Source: an uncultured Alphaproteobacteria bacterium
Lineage (GTDB): Bacteria; Pseudomonadota; Alphaproteobacteria; CAAHEQ01; UBA3637
Direction: 5' to 3'
DNA length: 17,230 bases
Assembly (NCBI GenBank): GCA_937935995.1
Contig: CALGXF010000074.1
Span: 1 to 17,230 of the forward strand
Every line of letters starts with the position of its first letter. Positions within the stretch are counted from its first letter, which is position 1. Below, one piece after another: positions 7,135 through 16,063 of the stretch. Position numbers and translations under genes: made by a program. The notes under the pieces were generated by a model that worked only from the letters and a program-made list of their open reading frames with translations, had not been told where the DNA came from and searched no databases.

Positions 7135-8105
7135 TTCAGGCTTTTTTAAAACACAACTGTTTGGACACGTTCCCGATGCAGTGGTTGACACAAGACGCAT
7201 CCATGCGGCGATATGCCCGAATCACGTGTTCGGATAAAAGCTATATTTTAATGGATTCGCCGCAAACGGAACATCCTTATGACTTTTACAAAGTCGATAA
7301 AATTCTGCTCAAGCACGGATTAAGCGCACCGGTTATTTATGATGAAGATTTACAAAACGGTCTTTTATTGTTGGAAGATTTCGGCGACAACACCTATGCA
7401 GCCCTTTTGAAGCAATCTGCCGATCAAGAGCATAACCTTTATACGGCGGCATTGGATGTGTTGATTAAACTGCGCTCCATTCCTTTATCGGATATCGGTT
7501 CCATCCAAATCTATCAAGAACCGCAGATGATTGAACATTTGGAAACATTTACGGATTGGTTCATGCCGTATGTCTTGCACGGGAAAACGCAAGATTCCGT
7601 CAAAGCGGATTTTATCCGGATATGGAAAAAGCTCATTCCGCAAGCGCTTGAAACCGCGCAAGGTTTAATTTTATGGGATTTCCACATTAATAACTTAATG
7701 AAACTCAATCGCAAAGGTGTACAATCATGCGGCATTTTGGATTTTCAAGATGCGCGTATCGGCCCGTTTTCATACGATTTGGTTTCTTTGTTGGAAGATG
7801 CTCGGCGTCCGATGACGGCTTCCTTACGCACGGAATTAATGACGCGTTACTTATCCGAAATGCAACCCAAAGAACAAGAAGCTTTTATCCGTTCTTATCA
7901 TATTTTGGCAGCCAAACGACATCTGCGCGTTTTGGGTTTTTTCGTGCGCTTGTGTCAACGCGACCACAAAGCCGGCTATTTAAAACATCTGCCGCATGTT
8001 TACGGTTTATTGGAACAACATTTGGAAGAACCTTATTTGGCAGAGTTAAAAGAATGGTTTTATCAAACGCTGCCACATGTGTTGCCAGAGGAAAAGCATG
8101 ATTAG
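7116..8105 (+). CDS. amgK: Aminoglycoside-phosphotransferase-fold kinase, probable AmgK (MurNAc/GlcNAc anomeric kinase)
   Basis: A 329-aa kinase of the APH/choline-kinase fold. In Pseudomonas, AmgK phosphorylates the anomeric OH of MurNAc (and GlcNAc) to give the substrate of MurU in a peptidoglycan recycling route that bypasses de novo synthesis. Motifs seen are DASMRRYAR (27-35), LLLEDFGDNTY (84-94), the catalytic-loop-like LWDFHINNLM (186-195; D188, H190, N193) and the metal-binding ILDFQDARIGP (207-217). I start at the ATG at 7116; a TTG at 7095 gives a longer frame without a better ribosome binding site. It overlaps tsaE by 19 nt and addB by 8 nt. In many relatives a MurU-type nucleotidyltransferase lies between this gene and addB; none is present here. 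The kinase fold is sure; the exact sugar substrate is inferred from family and context. Confidence 0.82.
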   Translation: MASDDIIQAFLKHNCLDTFPMQWLTQDASMRRYARITCSDKSYILMDSPQTEHPYDFYKVDKILLKHGLSAPVIYDEDLQNGLLLLEDFGDNTYAALLKQSADQEHNLYTAALDVLIKLRSIPLSDIGSIQIYQEPQMIEHLETFTDWFMPYVLHGKTQDSVKADFIRIWKKLIPQALETAQGLILWDFHINNLMKLNRKGVQSCGILDFQDARIGPFSYDLVSLLEDARRPMTASLRTELMTRYLSEMQPKEQEAFIRSYHILAAKRHLRVLGFFVRLCQRDHKAGYLKHLPHVYGLLEQHLEEPYLAELKEWFYQTLPHVLPEEKHD

Positions 8106-10908
8106 CACCATTTCATCCGTCCACTCTTTTGCGGATACGTTGGCGCTCGAGCTGATTCATCAAGCGCAAAAAGACGTATGGGGATTGTCCAAAATACAAA
8201 TGATTTTGCCGACGCGGCGGGCGGCCAAAACAATGCGGGAAGCTTTTTTACGCCAAAGTCAAGGCCAAACAATGATGCTGCCCAAAATGACGGCCCTGTA
8301 TGATTTGGAAACAACGGACACCCATATTCCTGACAGCATTTCGGCCATAGAAAGACAGTTTTTGCTGATGCGGTTATGTCAACAACGACAATCTCTGTCT
8401 CCGGACAAAGCTTTTCAACTGGCCGGGTCTTTGGCTTCTTTATTGGACGAAATGCACCAACATGAAGTTTCTTTGGATTGTTTGGAAACGTTGGTTCCGG
8501 ACGTATTTGCGGAACATTGGCAACAAACGCTTCAATTTTTAGATATTATTAAAACTTTTTGGCCACAAATTTTAGCGCAAAGAAATCAAATTGACCCGGC
8601 CGAACGTCAAATCCGCGTTATTGATTCCCAAATCGCGGCATGGCAAACCACAGCACCGTCAGAACCGGTTTATGCTATCGGTTTTACGGGCGGCCTGCCC
8701 GCTATTGAACGGTTTTTAAAAGCGGTTCATACCCTGCCGAACGGTCATGTGATTTTGCCCGATTTAGACACACGAATGAATGATGAAGATTGGGATGCGT
8801 TGGATGAAACGCATCCGCAATATCATTTGAAAAAATTATTGACAGCCCTTGAAACAGACCGTCGCCAAGTACATGTTATTCACGAAAAATCAAATGAGCG
8901 GCAACGTTTTATTTGCGAAAGTTTAAAACCGGCCGCCACGACCAATGATTGGCGCGATATTCAACCGTTTCATGCTTCGGTTTTGCAAAACGTTCGTTAC
9001 ATTGCATGCGCCACACCGGTCAGCGAAGCGTTAACAATTGCCTGCGAATTACGACGTGTTTTGGAAACGCCCGGTAAAACGGCCGCTCTCGTAACAACGG
9101 ATAGAACTTTAAGCCGCCGCGTCATCAGCGAAATGAAACGATGGGATGTTTTATTGGATGATTCGGCCGGAACACCTTTGACAAAAACGCCGGTCGGTTC
9201 TTATTTACTGTTGTTGGCAAACGCGGCTTCGGAAAAATCCGGCAATGCTTTATTGGCTTTGCTTAAACATCCTTTGGCGGCAGACGGCGACCCGATCGGG
9301 GTTTTGAAGTTAAAAGTCCGAGATTGGGAAAAAGCGGCTCGTCTTGAAAAAAATCCGTTTGTGCCGCAGTTAAAAACACAATTAGATTCTTTTTTCAATT
9401 ACTTTACCGGTTCGGAACCGATACCGGCAGACGTGTTGTTAAAGGCTCATTTAAGAGTGGCGGAAGACTTGGCTCAAACCGACGACAGAAGCGGCAAAGA
9501 ACGTTTGTGGGCTAAAGAAGAAGGCGAACAAGCTGCCGCTTTGTTAACCGAAATTCAAGAGGAATTAACAAACTTGGCACCGATTTTGCCGCACCAGTAT
9601 CCAGCCTTCCTTAATGCGTTGTTCATGGGTGTTAACGTTCGCCCTCTTTACGGCATGCATCCGAGACTGGATATTTTAGGCCCCATCGAAGCCCGCCTGC
9701 AACACCCGGATGTTGTTATCATCGGCGGAATGAATGAAGGAACATGGCCGCAAACGGTTGAAGCGGATCCTTGGTTCAGCCGACCGATGCGCGCCATGTG
9801 CGGTCTGCCTCTGCCCGAAGAAAAAATCGGCGTGATGGCACATGACTTTGCCCATTTGATGATGACAAAGGAAGTGATTTTAACCCGTTCGTTAAAACAA
9901 GACGGAACACCCAGCATTCCGTCCAGATGGTTATCTCGTATGGATGCCTTGATGGGCATTACTCAAAACAAACTTGTCATGGAACAGGAAAGCATTGTCA
10001 CGGCTTTACAATCCGTCGATGCCGTTGAAACGCCCGTACGCCCTGCTCCCACACCGCCGGTTGAAGCTCGCCCCAAACGTTTATCCATTACCAAAATCGA
10101 AGAATGGATGAAAGATCCTTATTCCATTTATGCACGCTCTGTTTTAGGCCTGAAAAAGCTGGAAGAACTGGATGAAGAGCTTTCCATCAAAGATTACGGA
10201 ATTGCCACACATCGCGCTTTGGAAGAATTTTTAAAAATCTCGCCACCTTGTTTAGATGTCTCCGTTTTGCTGAATTTGGGGAATAAAGCGTTTGAAGAAG
10301 CCGGTTTTACACCTGCGCTGTTGGCCTTTTGGAAGCCCAAGTTTGAACGATTGGCGGCTTGGTTTATCAATCGGCAAAAAGAAAGGCTTGCCCGCAACCC
10401 GCATTTTTATTTGGAAGAAAAAGGCAGCCTGTCGATTGAGCTTGACAACGGTAAAACTTTTGAATTGACCGGAAAAGCCGACCGCATCGATGTTTTCGAA
10501 GATAACCGCGCCGAAATTATTGATTACAAAACCGGAACGCCGCCGACGCCTAAAGAAGTCGCAACCGGTGAAGCACCGCAATTATTGTTAGAAGGCGCTC
10601 TTTTGAAAAATAACGGCTTTAAACACATACCCGATTCTGAAAAGATTGCCATTGAAGACATGACTTATTGGCGTCTGACCGGCACGCAAAAAGGCGGCGA
10701 AATCAAATCCGTTTCCAACAGTAAAACGCAACTAACGCCGGATGAAATGATTGACCAAGCTTTGCAGGGATTAAAAAATCTGATTAATTGTTTTGAAAAG
10801 CCCGAAACGCCTTATGTCTCTTGTCCTAAACCCAAACGGCCGACGTATAATGATTACGAACACTTGGCACGTCTGCCCGAATGGATGAATGCCGACGAGG
10901 AGGATTAA
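8098..10908 (+). CDS. addB: Double-strand break repair protein AddB (alphaproteobacterial type)
   Basis: A 936-aa subunit of the AddAB helicase-nuclease, which resects double-strand DNA ends for RecA-dependent recombination. The N-terminal half is helicase-like, but where a Walker A would lie it reads MILPTRRAAKTMREAFL, with no GxGKT, so AddA presumably drives translocation. The C-terminal PD-(D/E)xK nuclease has GKADRID (792-798; D795), EIIDYKTG (806-813; D809, K811) and QLLLEGALL (from 828). Only a single Cys (in YVSCPKP) is seen in the C-terminal nuclease region, so the four-Cys iron-sulfur cluster of Bacillus AddB is not evident. The protein ends in DYEHLARLPEW, typical of this type. I start at the ATG at 8098 (AGAGG 6 nt upstream) rather than the in-frame ATG at 8077, giving an 8-nt overlap with amgK. 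Confidence 0.94.
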   Translation: MISTISSVHSFADTLALELIHQAQKDVWGLSKIQMILPTRRAAKTMREAFLRQSQGQTMMLPKMTALYDLETTDTHIPDSISAIERQFLLMRLCQQRQSLSPDKAFQLAGSLASLLDEMHQHEVSLDCLETLVPDVFAEHWQQTLQFLDIIKTFWPQILAQRNQIDPAERQIRVIDSQIAAWQTTAPSEPVYAIGFTGGLPAIERFLKAVHTLPNGHVILPDLDTRMNDEDWDALDETHPQYHLKKLLTALETDRRQVHVIHEKSNERQRFICESLKPAATTNDWRDIQPFHASVLQNVRYIACATPVSEALTIACELRRVLETPGKTAALVTTDRTLSRRVISEMKRWDVLLDDSAGTPLTKTPVGSYLLLLANAASEKSGNALLALLKHPLAADGDPIGVLKLKVRDWEKAARLEKNPFVPQLKTQLDSFFNYFTGSEPIPADVLLKAHLRVAEDLAQTDDRSGKERLWAKEEGEQAAALLTEIQEELTNLAPILPHQYPAFLNALFMGVNVRPLYGMHPRLDILGPIEARLQHPDVVIIGGMNEGTWPQTVEADPWFSRPMRAMCGLPLPEEKIGVMAHDFAHLMMTKEVILTRSLKQDGTPSIPSRWLSRMDALMGITQNKLVMEQESIVTALQSVDAVETPVRPAPTPPVEARPKRLSITKIEEWMKDPYSIYARSVLGLKKLEELDEELSIKDYGIATHRALEEFLKISPPCLDVSVLLNLGNKAFEEAGFTPALLAFWKPKFERLAAWFINRQKERLARNPHFYLEEKGSLSIELDNGKTFELTGKADRIDVFEDNRAEIIDYKTGTPPTPKEVATGEAPQLLLEGALLKNNGFKHIPDSEKIAIEDMTYWRLTGTQKGGEIKSVSNSKTQLTPDEMIDQALQGLKNLINCFEKPETPYVSCPKPKRPTYNDYEHLARLPEWMNADEED

Positions 10909-10911
10909 CCC

Positions 10912-13900
10912 ATGGATGCAATTTCAAAGGCAAATGCCTATCAACAAGAAGCCAGCAATCCGTATGTTTGCGCGTGGGTGTCTGCTTCGGCCGGTTCCGG
11001 AAAGACGAAAGTGCTGACGGATCGCGTTTTGAATTTATTGTTAACGAATTATCCGCCCGAAAAAATCTTGTGCTTAACCTTTACGAAAACCGCAGCCGCC
11101 GAAATGGCAAACCGTTTATCGGAAATCCTGCAAAAATGGACTGTTTTAGACGATGCCACATTGACAAAAACCTTAATTGCATTAAAAGGAGACGATTTCG
11201 AACCCGAGCATTTAAACTTGGCGCGCCGTTTGTTTGCAAAGCTTTTGGACGTTAAAGGCGGTATGAAAATCATGACCATCCACAGCTTTTGTCAAAGCCT
11301 TTTAAAACGGTTCCCGTTGGAGGCCGGTTTATCCCCCTCGTTTGATGTTTTGGACGATAAAGACAGCCGGCTTTACATGTCTCGGGCTATTGCCGACGGA
11401 TTAAAGCAAATGTCTTTTGCCCCACAGATGGCTTTGGTTTCCAATTATATGAACGAAAAAAGTTTCGCCGATTTGATGAAAACATTTGACAGCGAACGAA
11501 ACCAATTTAAACGCTTGTTGGAAGCACATCAAAGTTTATCTTCTTTGATTGAGAAAGTCTATCATACGCTTAACGTCTCGCCCGGCATGACGGTGCTTGA
11601 TTTACAAAGAACCGTTTACGACGGCGATGATTTTGATGCTTTCCAAAATCATTATTTGACAAAAGAAAAAGAAATCCGCAAGAAATTAAAACCGGAAGAA
11701 ATTCCCGTTGCCCAAGCGCTTGTAGATGTTTTAGATCGCATCAAAGCTCTTCAAACTGCCGAAGCGACGGCTGCTTTTTTAACAATCGGTTTTCATATTT
11801 TAAACCAATATCAGGCGTTGAAAGAAGAAAATGGTGTTTTGGACTATGACGATTTGATTTTGTACACGCGGCAATTGTTGGAAGAGTCAAATATGGCTTC
11901 GTGGGTGTTGTACAAATTAGACGGCGGGATTGATCATATTTTAGTCGATGAAGCCCAAGACACAAGTCCAGATCAATGGGCGATTATCCGGAAATTGACC
12001 GAAGATTTTTTCAGTGGTGAAACCAAAAGTGAAGTTTTGCGTACTTTGTTTGTCGTCGGCGATAAAAAACAATCCATTTACAGCTTTCAAGGCGCCGATC
12101 CGCAAGAATTTGAAAAAATGTGTACGTATTTTCAAAACAAAATCGATGCATCGCAAAATGAATTCAAAAAAATCCCGCTCAATATTTCATTCCGATCGAC
12201 ACGAGCGGTTTTAGACTTGGTTAATTATCTGTTGAAAAACAAACAAGCAACGCGCGGTGTTTTAAATCAAAAAGAAGATGCGCTTCATATACCGGCTCGA
12301 ACGGGTGAAGGCGGATTAATCGAAGTCTGGCCGCTTGAAACACAAGATAAAAAAACAACCGATGATGCTTGGCAGTTGCCGCTTCTTCAGGAAAATACAC
12401 CGACTGCTTCCGTCAAGCTTGCTAAAAAAATCGCAGCACGCATACACAAAATGATTGGTAATGAAATTTTATCCTCTCAAAACCGCCCTATTCAAGCCGG
12501 CGATATTATGATTCTTGTTCAACGCCGCAACCAATTTATTTTTGACTTGGTTCGGGCTTTGAAAGAAAAGCATATTCCCGTAGCCGGTATTGACCGGTTG
12601 GTTTTGACAAATCATATTGCCGTTATGGATTTGATGTCTTTGGGGGCTTTTTTATTGTTGCCGGAAGATGATTTGTGTTTGGCGGAAATTTTAAAAAGCC
12701 CTTTATGCGGATTAACCGAAGAACAATTGTTTGATGTCGCTTATAAACGTCCCGGTTCGTTATGGAACAGCCTGAAACAAAAACAACCGGCCGTTTATGA
12801 AAAATTAGCGCATTTGTTGAATTTAACGGATACCATGCCGCCGTTTGAACTGTTTTCTTATATTTTGGGAAAAATGGATGGCCGTACTCAATTTTTAAAG
12901 CGATTGGGATACGAAGCCAATGAAGCGTTAGATGAATTTTTAAATTTAGCTCTGCAATTCGAACAAACACATGTTCCATCATTGCAAGGCTTTTTAAAAT
13001 GGCTTTCCGCCGGAGAAATCGAAATTAAACGCGACTTGGATCAAAACGCGCCAGACGCCGTCCGTATCATGACGGTTCACGGTTCCAAAGGATTGCAATC
13101 CAATATCGTCTTTTTACCCGACACACGACGTAAACCCAATACAACACCAACCTTGCTGTGGATGCAAAATCTGCCGATTTGGATTCCTAAAAAGGAAACG
13201 CGGTCAATTTTATGCAACCCTTTAATTAATTCAATTAAGTCTTTGGAAGAAGAGGAATATAATAGACTGCTATATGTAGCTGTCACGCGCGCCAGAGACC
13301 GGCTTTATGTTTGCGGATATGATGGCGGGAAAGCGGCATCTGCCAACAATTGGTATGAACTGATTACCCAAAGTTTGTCGCATTACAGAGCGGATGAAAT
13401 CACTCGAATAACGTGTGAACAAACCAAAACGGATTTTAAACAATCTGCGACAACGGCTTCTCCCGCGTCGGATTTTGAAATTCCAGCATGGTTTTATAAA
13501 CCGGCACCGGAAGAACCTGTTCCGCCGAAACCATTGACACCGTCTAAACCGGCTTTGGATGAACCGGCTGCACCGTCTCCGTTGAAAGAAGCTCAAAAAG
13601 AAGCTATGCGGCGCGGAACATTCATTCATAAAGCGCTCCAAATTTTACCGACTCTTCCGGCAGACAAGCGCCGAGATTGGCTTTATCATGCAACACCCGA
13701 AGGAATGGATGTGCCTGATTCATTGTTGACACTTTTAGAAAGTCCGTCTCTTAAGCCGTTGTTTTCCAAACAATCTATGGCCGAAGTACCGATTATCGGA
13801 ACAATCAACGGCTTTGTCGTTTCCGGCCAGGTTGACCGATTGGTTGTAACGGATGAGTCTGTTTTTGTTATCGATTATAAAACGAATAAAACGCCGCCGC

Positions 13901-14040
13901 AACGGGTTGAAGACATCCCTCCGGTTTATATTCATCAAATGAATGCGTATAAAAGCTTGCTAAAAAATCTTTTTCCGGCTAAAAAGATAACATGTTACTT
14001 GTTATGGATTGAAAATTTATCCTTGATGGAGGTTGTATGA
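10912..14040 (+). CDS. addA: Double-strand break repair helicase-nuclease AddA
   Basis: A 1042-aa UvrD-type superfamily 1A helicase fused to a RecB-family nuclease and partner of AddB. Helicase motifs are Walker A ASAGSGKT (25-32), Ia LTFTKTAAAEM (55-65), II VDEAQDTSPDQW (345-356; D346, E347), III VVGDKKQSIYSFQGAD, V RIMTVHGSKGLQ and VI EEEYNRLLYVAVTRARDRLY. The nuclease has GQVDRLV (D975) and FVIDYKTNK (D988, K990), then YIHQMNAYK. The protein is complete. GAGGAGG lies 8 nt before the ATG at 10912, an unusually strong site, 3 nt after the addB stop. Both nuclease domains look intact, so the complex should cut both strands. Its stop overlaps the start of the lipoprotein gene (ATGA). Confidence 0.96.
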   Translation: MDAISKANAYQQEASNPYVCAWVSASAGSGKTKVLTDRVLNLLLTNYPPEKILCLTFTKTAAAEMANRLSEILQKWTVLDDATLTKTLIALKGDDFEPEHLNLARRLFAKLLDVKGGMKIMTIHSFCQSLLKRFPLEAGLSPSFDVLDDKDSRLYMSRAIADGLKQMSFAPQMALVSNYMNEKSFADLMKTFDSERNQFKRLLEAHQSLSSLIEKVYHTLNVSPGMTVLDLQRTVYDGDDFDAFQNHYLTKEKEIRKKLKPEEIPVAQALVDVLDRIKALQTAEATAAFLTIGFHILNQYQALKEENGVLDYDDLILYTRQLLEESNMASWVLYKLDGGIDHILVDEAQDTSPDQWAIIRKLTEDFFSGETKSEVLRTLFVVGDKKQSIYSFQGADPQEFEKMCTYFQNKIDASQNEFKKIPLNISFRSTRAVLDLVNYLLKNKQATRGVLNQKEDALHIPARTGEGGLIEVWPLETQDKKTTDDAWQLPLLQENTPTASVKLAKKIAARIHKMIGNEILSSQNRPIQAGDIMILVQRRNQFIFDLVRALKEKHIPVAGIDRLVLTNHIAVMDLMSLGAFLLLPEDDLCLAEILKSPLCGLTEEQLFDVAYKRPGSLWNSLKQKQPAVYEKLAHLLNLTDTMPPFELFSYILGKMDGRTQFLKRLGYEANEALDEFLNLALQFEQTHVPSLQGFLKWLSAGEIEIKRDLDQNAPDAVRIMTVHGSKGLQSNIVFLPDTRRKPNTTPTLLWMQNLPIWIPKKETRSILCNPLINSIKSLEEEEYNRLLYVAVTRARDRLYVCGYDGGKAASANNWYELITQSLSHYRADEITRITCEQTKTDFKQSATTASPASDFEIPAWFYKPAPEEPVPPKPLTPSKPALDEPAAPSPLKEAQKEAMRRGTFIHKALQILPTLPADKRRDWLYHATPEGMDVPDSLLTLLESPSLKPLFSKQSMAEVPIIGTINGFVVSGQVDRLVVTDESVFVIDYKTNKTPPQRVEDIPPVYIHQMNAYKSLLKNLFPAKKITCYLLWIENLSLMEVV

Positions 14041-14795
14041 AAAAATTCCTGCTTTGTTCAGCTTTTGCTTTGTTGTTAACGGCTTGCGCCTCGACGCCCA
14101 AAATGGAAGGCTTCACATATCAACCTGTCAAAACACGCAACGTAACGCTTGCAACGTGGCGCAAAGATGTCAAACCATTTAAAAAATTGCGGATTTACAT
14201 TGACGGCAATGCGCATACGGCGGGTTTAACGAAAAAAAGACCGCAAATGTATGCGGATGTGGCGATGCAGCTGGCTCAAAAAGACACATTTCCGTCAATT
14301 GCTTATTTAGGCCGCCCCTGCTATTTCATTGAACAAGACGTGTGCAAACCGATTGTTTGGGAAGAAGGAAAGTATGCGCCCGAAGTTGTTGATGAAATGA
14401 AAGATGTCATTCAAAATTGGCAAAAAAAGTATAACCTGAAAGAAATCGAATTTGTCGGCTACGACGGCGGTGCCGCTTTGGCATTGTCTTTAGCAACCCG
14501 CTTAAGAAATGTAAAAGTCACGCGTGTTGTCACAATTGCCGGCATATTGGATACCAAAACAGATGCGATGTATCGGGATGAAGACATCATGCTTGATTCG
14601 GTGAACCCGGCCAATGAGATGTATTTGTTATCGGCTATTCCGCAAGTTCACTATGTCGGCGGCAAAGACAAAGTCGTTCCAATGGTCTTTACCCAAAATT
14701 TCGTTAAAAAACTGCCGAATCCTGTTTCCGTTCAAATCAAACGCGTCCCGAACGCTGATCACGAAAACTGGGCTCAATTCAAGCTGGACTATTAA
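14037..14795 (+). CDS. Lipoprotein with alpha/beta-hydrolase fold and Asp at the nucleophile elbow
   Basis: A 252-aa protein with a lipoprotein signal peptide ending in LLLTAC|A (lipobox, Cys17), so it is probably anchored to a membrane on the periplasmic side. The body looks like an alpha/beta hydrolase: FVGYDGGAALALSLATR (139-155) is the nucleophile elbow, HYVGGKDKVVPM has the acid candidate D211, and NADHENW has the His candidate H242. In place of the usual Ser of GxSxG this protein has D143 (codon GAC). Asp nucleophiles occur in haloalkane dehalogenases and epoxide hydrolases, but relatives of this lipoprotein group, as I recall them, have Ser. It may therefore be a divergent enzyme or inactive. 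The gene is last in the long operon and overlaps addA by 4 nt. No substrate can be named. Confidence 0.72.
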   Translation: MKKFLLCSAFALLLTACASTPKMEGFTYQPVKTRNVTLATWRKDVKPFKKLRIYIDGNAHTAGLTKKRPQMYADVAMQLAQKDTFPSIAYLGRPCYFIEQDVCKPIVWEEGKYAPEVVDEMKDVIQNWQKKYNLKEIEFVGYDGGAALALSLATRLRNVKVTRVVTIAGILDTKTDAMYRDEDIMLDSVNPANEMYLLSAIPQVHYVGGKDKVVPMVFTQNFVKKLPNPVSVQIKRVPNADHENWAQFKLDY

Positions 14796-15265
14796 TTATA
14801 CATGAACACGTAAGCGTTCAAATAGCTGGCAAAAACGACCCACAACAAATACGGCACCAATAAGCGCGCCGACAGTTTGGAATAGCGGTGGAATTCTTTC
14901 ATCATTTCAGAAATAAAAAGCGTTAAAGCCACCAGAATACAAAAACTCCAAAATGTCATATGTGCTTGCCAAAAAGTGTATCCCCATAAAACCATGGCAA
15001 TCAATTGGAAATAAAAATACCGATGAGACGCAACATTCCACACCAAAAAAGCCGCCCAAACCATTAATCCGTACAAAATGAACCACGCCAATCCGAACAG
15101 CCAATCCGGCGGTGTCAAAGGCGCTAAATAAAGGCTGTGATACCACGTCATGGTTGCCGGCGTATTAAAGGAAGCGACAATCAGCCCCGAACCGTAGCAC
15201 AAAACGATTAAAAACAGTACCCGCAGCCAAGATTTGAAAGACATCGGTTGATAAATCATATTCAT
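14792..15265 (-). CDS. tspO: TspO/MBR family membrane protein
   Basis: A 157-aa, very hydrophobic protein with five predicted membrane helices, matching the TspO/MBR (translocator protein, tryptophan-rich sensory protein) family. It has LYLAPLTPPDWLFGLAWFILYGLMVWAAFLVW near 46-77, the characteristic PPxWxF...W..LY...AW region, and further Trp residues in later helices. Family members bind porphyrins and cholesterol-like ligands and affect tetrapyrrole-linked regulation in some Alphaproteobacteria. The ATG at 15265 follows AAGGGTG by 5 nt and overlaps the upstream hydrolase stop (ATGA), so translation is coupled. Its stop overlaps the convergent lipoprotein stop by 4 nt, with no visible terminator between the two operons. 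Confidence 0.85.
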   Translation of the reverse strand: MNMIYQPMSFKSWLRVLFLIVLCYGSGLIVASFNTPATMTWYHSLYLAPLTPPDWLFGLAWFILYGLMVWAAFLVWNVASHRYFYFQLIAMVLWGYTFWQAHMTFWSFCILVALTLFISEMMKEFHRYSKLSARLLVPYLLWVVFASYLNAYVFMYN

Positions 15266-16026
15266 TTGTTCACCCTTTTTAATATAAATTCTATCGCTGT
15301 CTCAATTGCCTCTAAATCGGAAGGTCTCGATAAAGGATGCTCTGCTCCCTTCAACGTCCAGACGGCAACGTCTTCGGACAAAAGGTTGTCCTTGATTTTA
15401 AAAGCGACGGAATCCGGCACTAAAAAATCCTTATCTCCCTTTATCAAAACCACAGGTTGATTATATCTGATTTTCTTATTCAAAAGAAAGTATTTTTTTG
15501 CATCTTCAAAAAAATCATAGCAAAAACAATACCCTTTTGTTTCTTCCGTCGGCCCCAAAATGCCGCCTTTTTTCAAAAAAGCCCTCTGTTCGTCTTTCAA
15601 GACGTGATTCCACAACATGTGCGTGAAGTCAGGTGCTGCAGCTAATCCGATAAAACCGGCAATACGGTCGGGCATTTCTTGAGCCAACAGTAAACCCGTC
15701 CACCCGCCCATGCTGGAGCCCAAAACAATTTGAGGACCGGTTGTCTTTTCCCGAATCATATCACACGCATCGCGAAAACAACGTCCGATGCGCACGTCTT
15801 CGGGTTTTCCCCACGACTCTCCGTGTGCCGTGAAATCAAACACCAAATACGGCAGTTGATGAGCAATGGCAAATTCTTTGACAAACGTCGCTTTTTTGCA
15901 CTTTTGACAGGAGAGCAAGCCATGCAAATAAACAAGCCCCACATCGGCATGAACATCGTCCGGTTCGTATCTTTCGTAGCGGATAAAGGTTCCGTCTTTG
16001 CGCGTATAAGTCCCTGTTTCTAACAT
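15262..16026 (-). CDS. Alpha/beta hydrolase, ABHD10-like
   Basis: A 254-aa soluble alpha/beta hydrolase. It has YLHGLLS (33-39) for the oxyanion region, FDFTAHGES (63-71), and the nucleophile elbow LGSSMGGW (102-109) with S105. The likely acid is D200 in KGDKDFLVP and the His is H230 in GAEHPLSRP, so the triad is complete. The overall pattern (HGLLSxxxxxKA, FDxxxHGxS, GSSMGGW) resembles bacterial relatives of the mitochondrial ABHD10 thioesterase/esterase. It is Cys-rich for a cytosolic enzyme, with C40, C43, C83, C88, C167 and C169. The ATG at 16026 is preceded by AGGGTG at 5 nt. It is the first gene of a two-gene operon with the TspO gene. The true substrate is unknown. Confidence 0.85.
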   Translation of the reverse strand: MLETGTYTRKDGTFIRYERYEPDDVHADVGLVYLHGLLSCQKCKKATFVKEFAIAHQLPYLVFDFTAHGESWGKPEDVRIGRCFRDACDMIREKTTGPQIVLGSSMGGWTGLLLAQEMPDRIAGFIGLAAAPDFTHMLWNHVLKDEQRAFLKKGGILGPTEETKGYCFCYDFFEDAKKYFLLNKKIRYNQPVVLIKGDKDFLVPDSVAFKIKDNLLSEDVAVWTLKGAEHPLSRPSDLEAIETAIEFILKRVNK

Positions 16027-16063
16027 TTTTCACCCTATTGATTGCATTTTCCGATAAAATAGG

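Noticed and set aside
8077..8097. Upstream ATG at 8077 as the addB start
   Set aside because: It lies deeper in amgK and lacks a ribosome binding site; the ATG at 8098 has AGAGG at 6 nt spacing.
10471..10533. Loss of one AddAB nuclease domain
   Set aside because: Both AddB (D795, D809, K811) and AddA (D975, D988, K990) keep the PD-(D/E)xK residues.
13270..13641. 123-codon minus-strand ORF opposite addA, rich in Arg, Cys and Phe
   Set aside because: The composition is typical of an antisense frame; it lies entirely within the conserved C-terminal half of addA.
14812..14830. Short inverted repeat (GAAC...GTTC) near the convergent operon ends as a terminator
   Set aside because: The stem is only 4 bp, has no T tract and lies within the tspO coding sequence.
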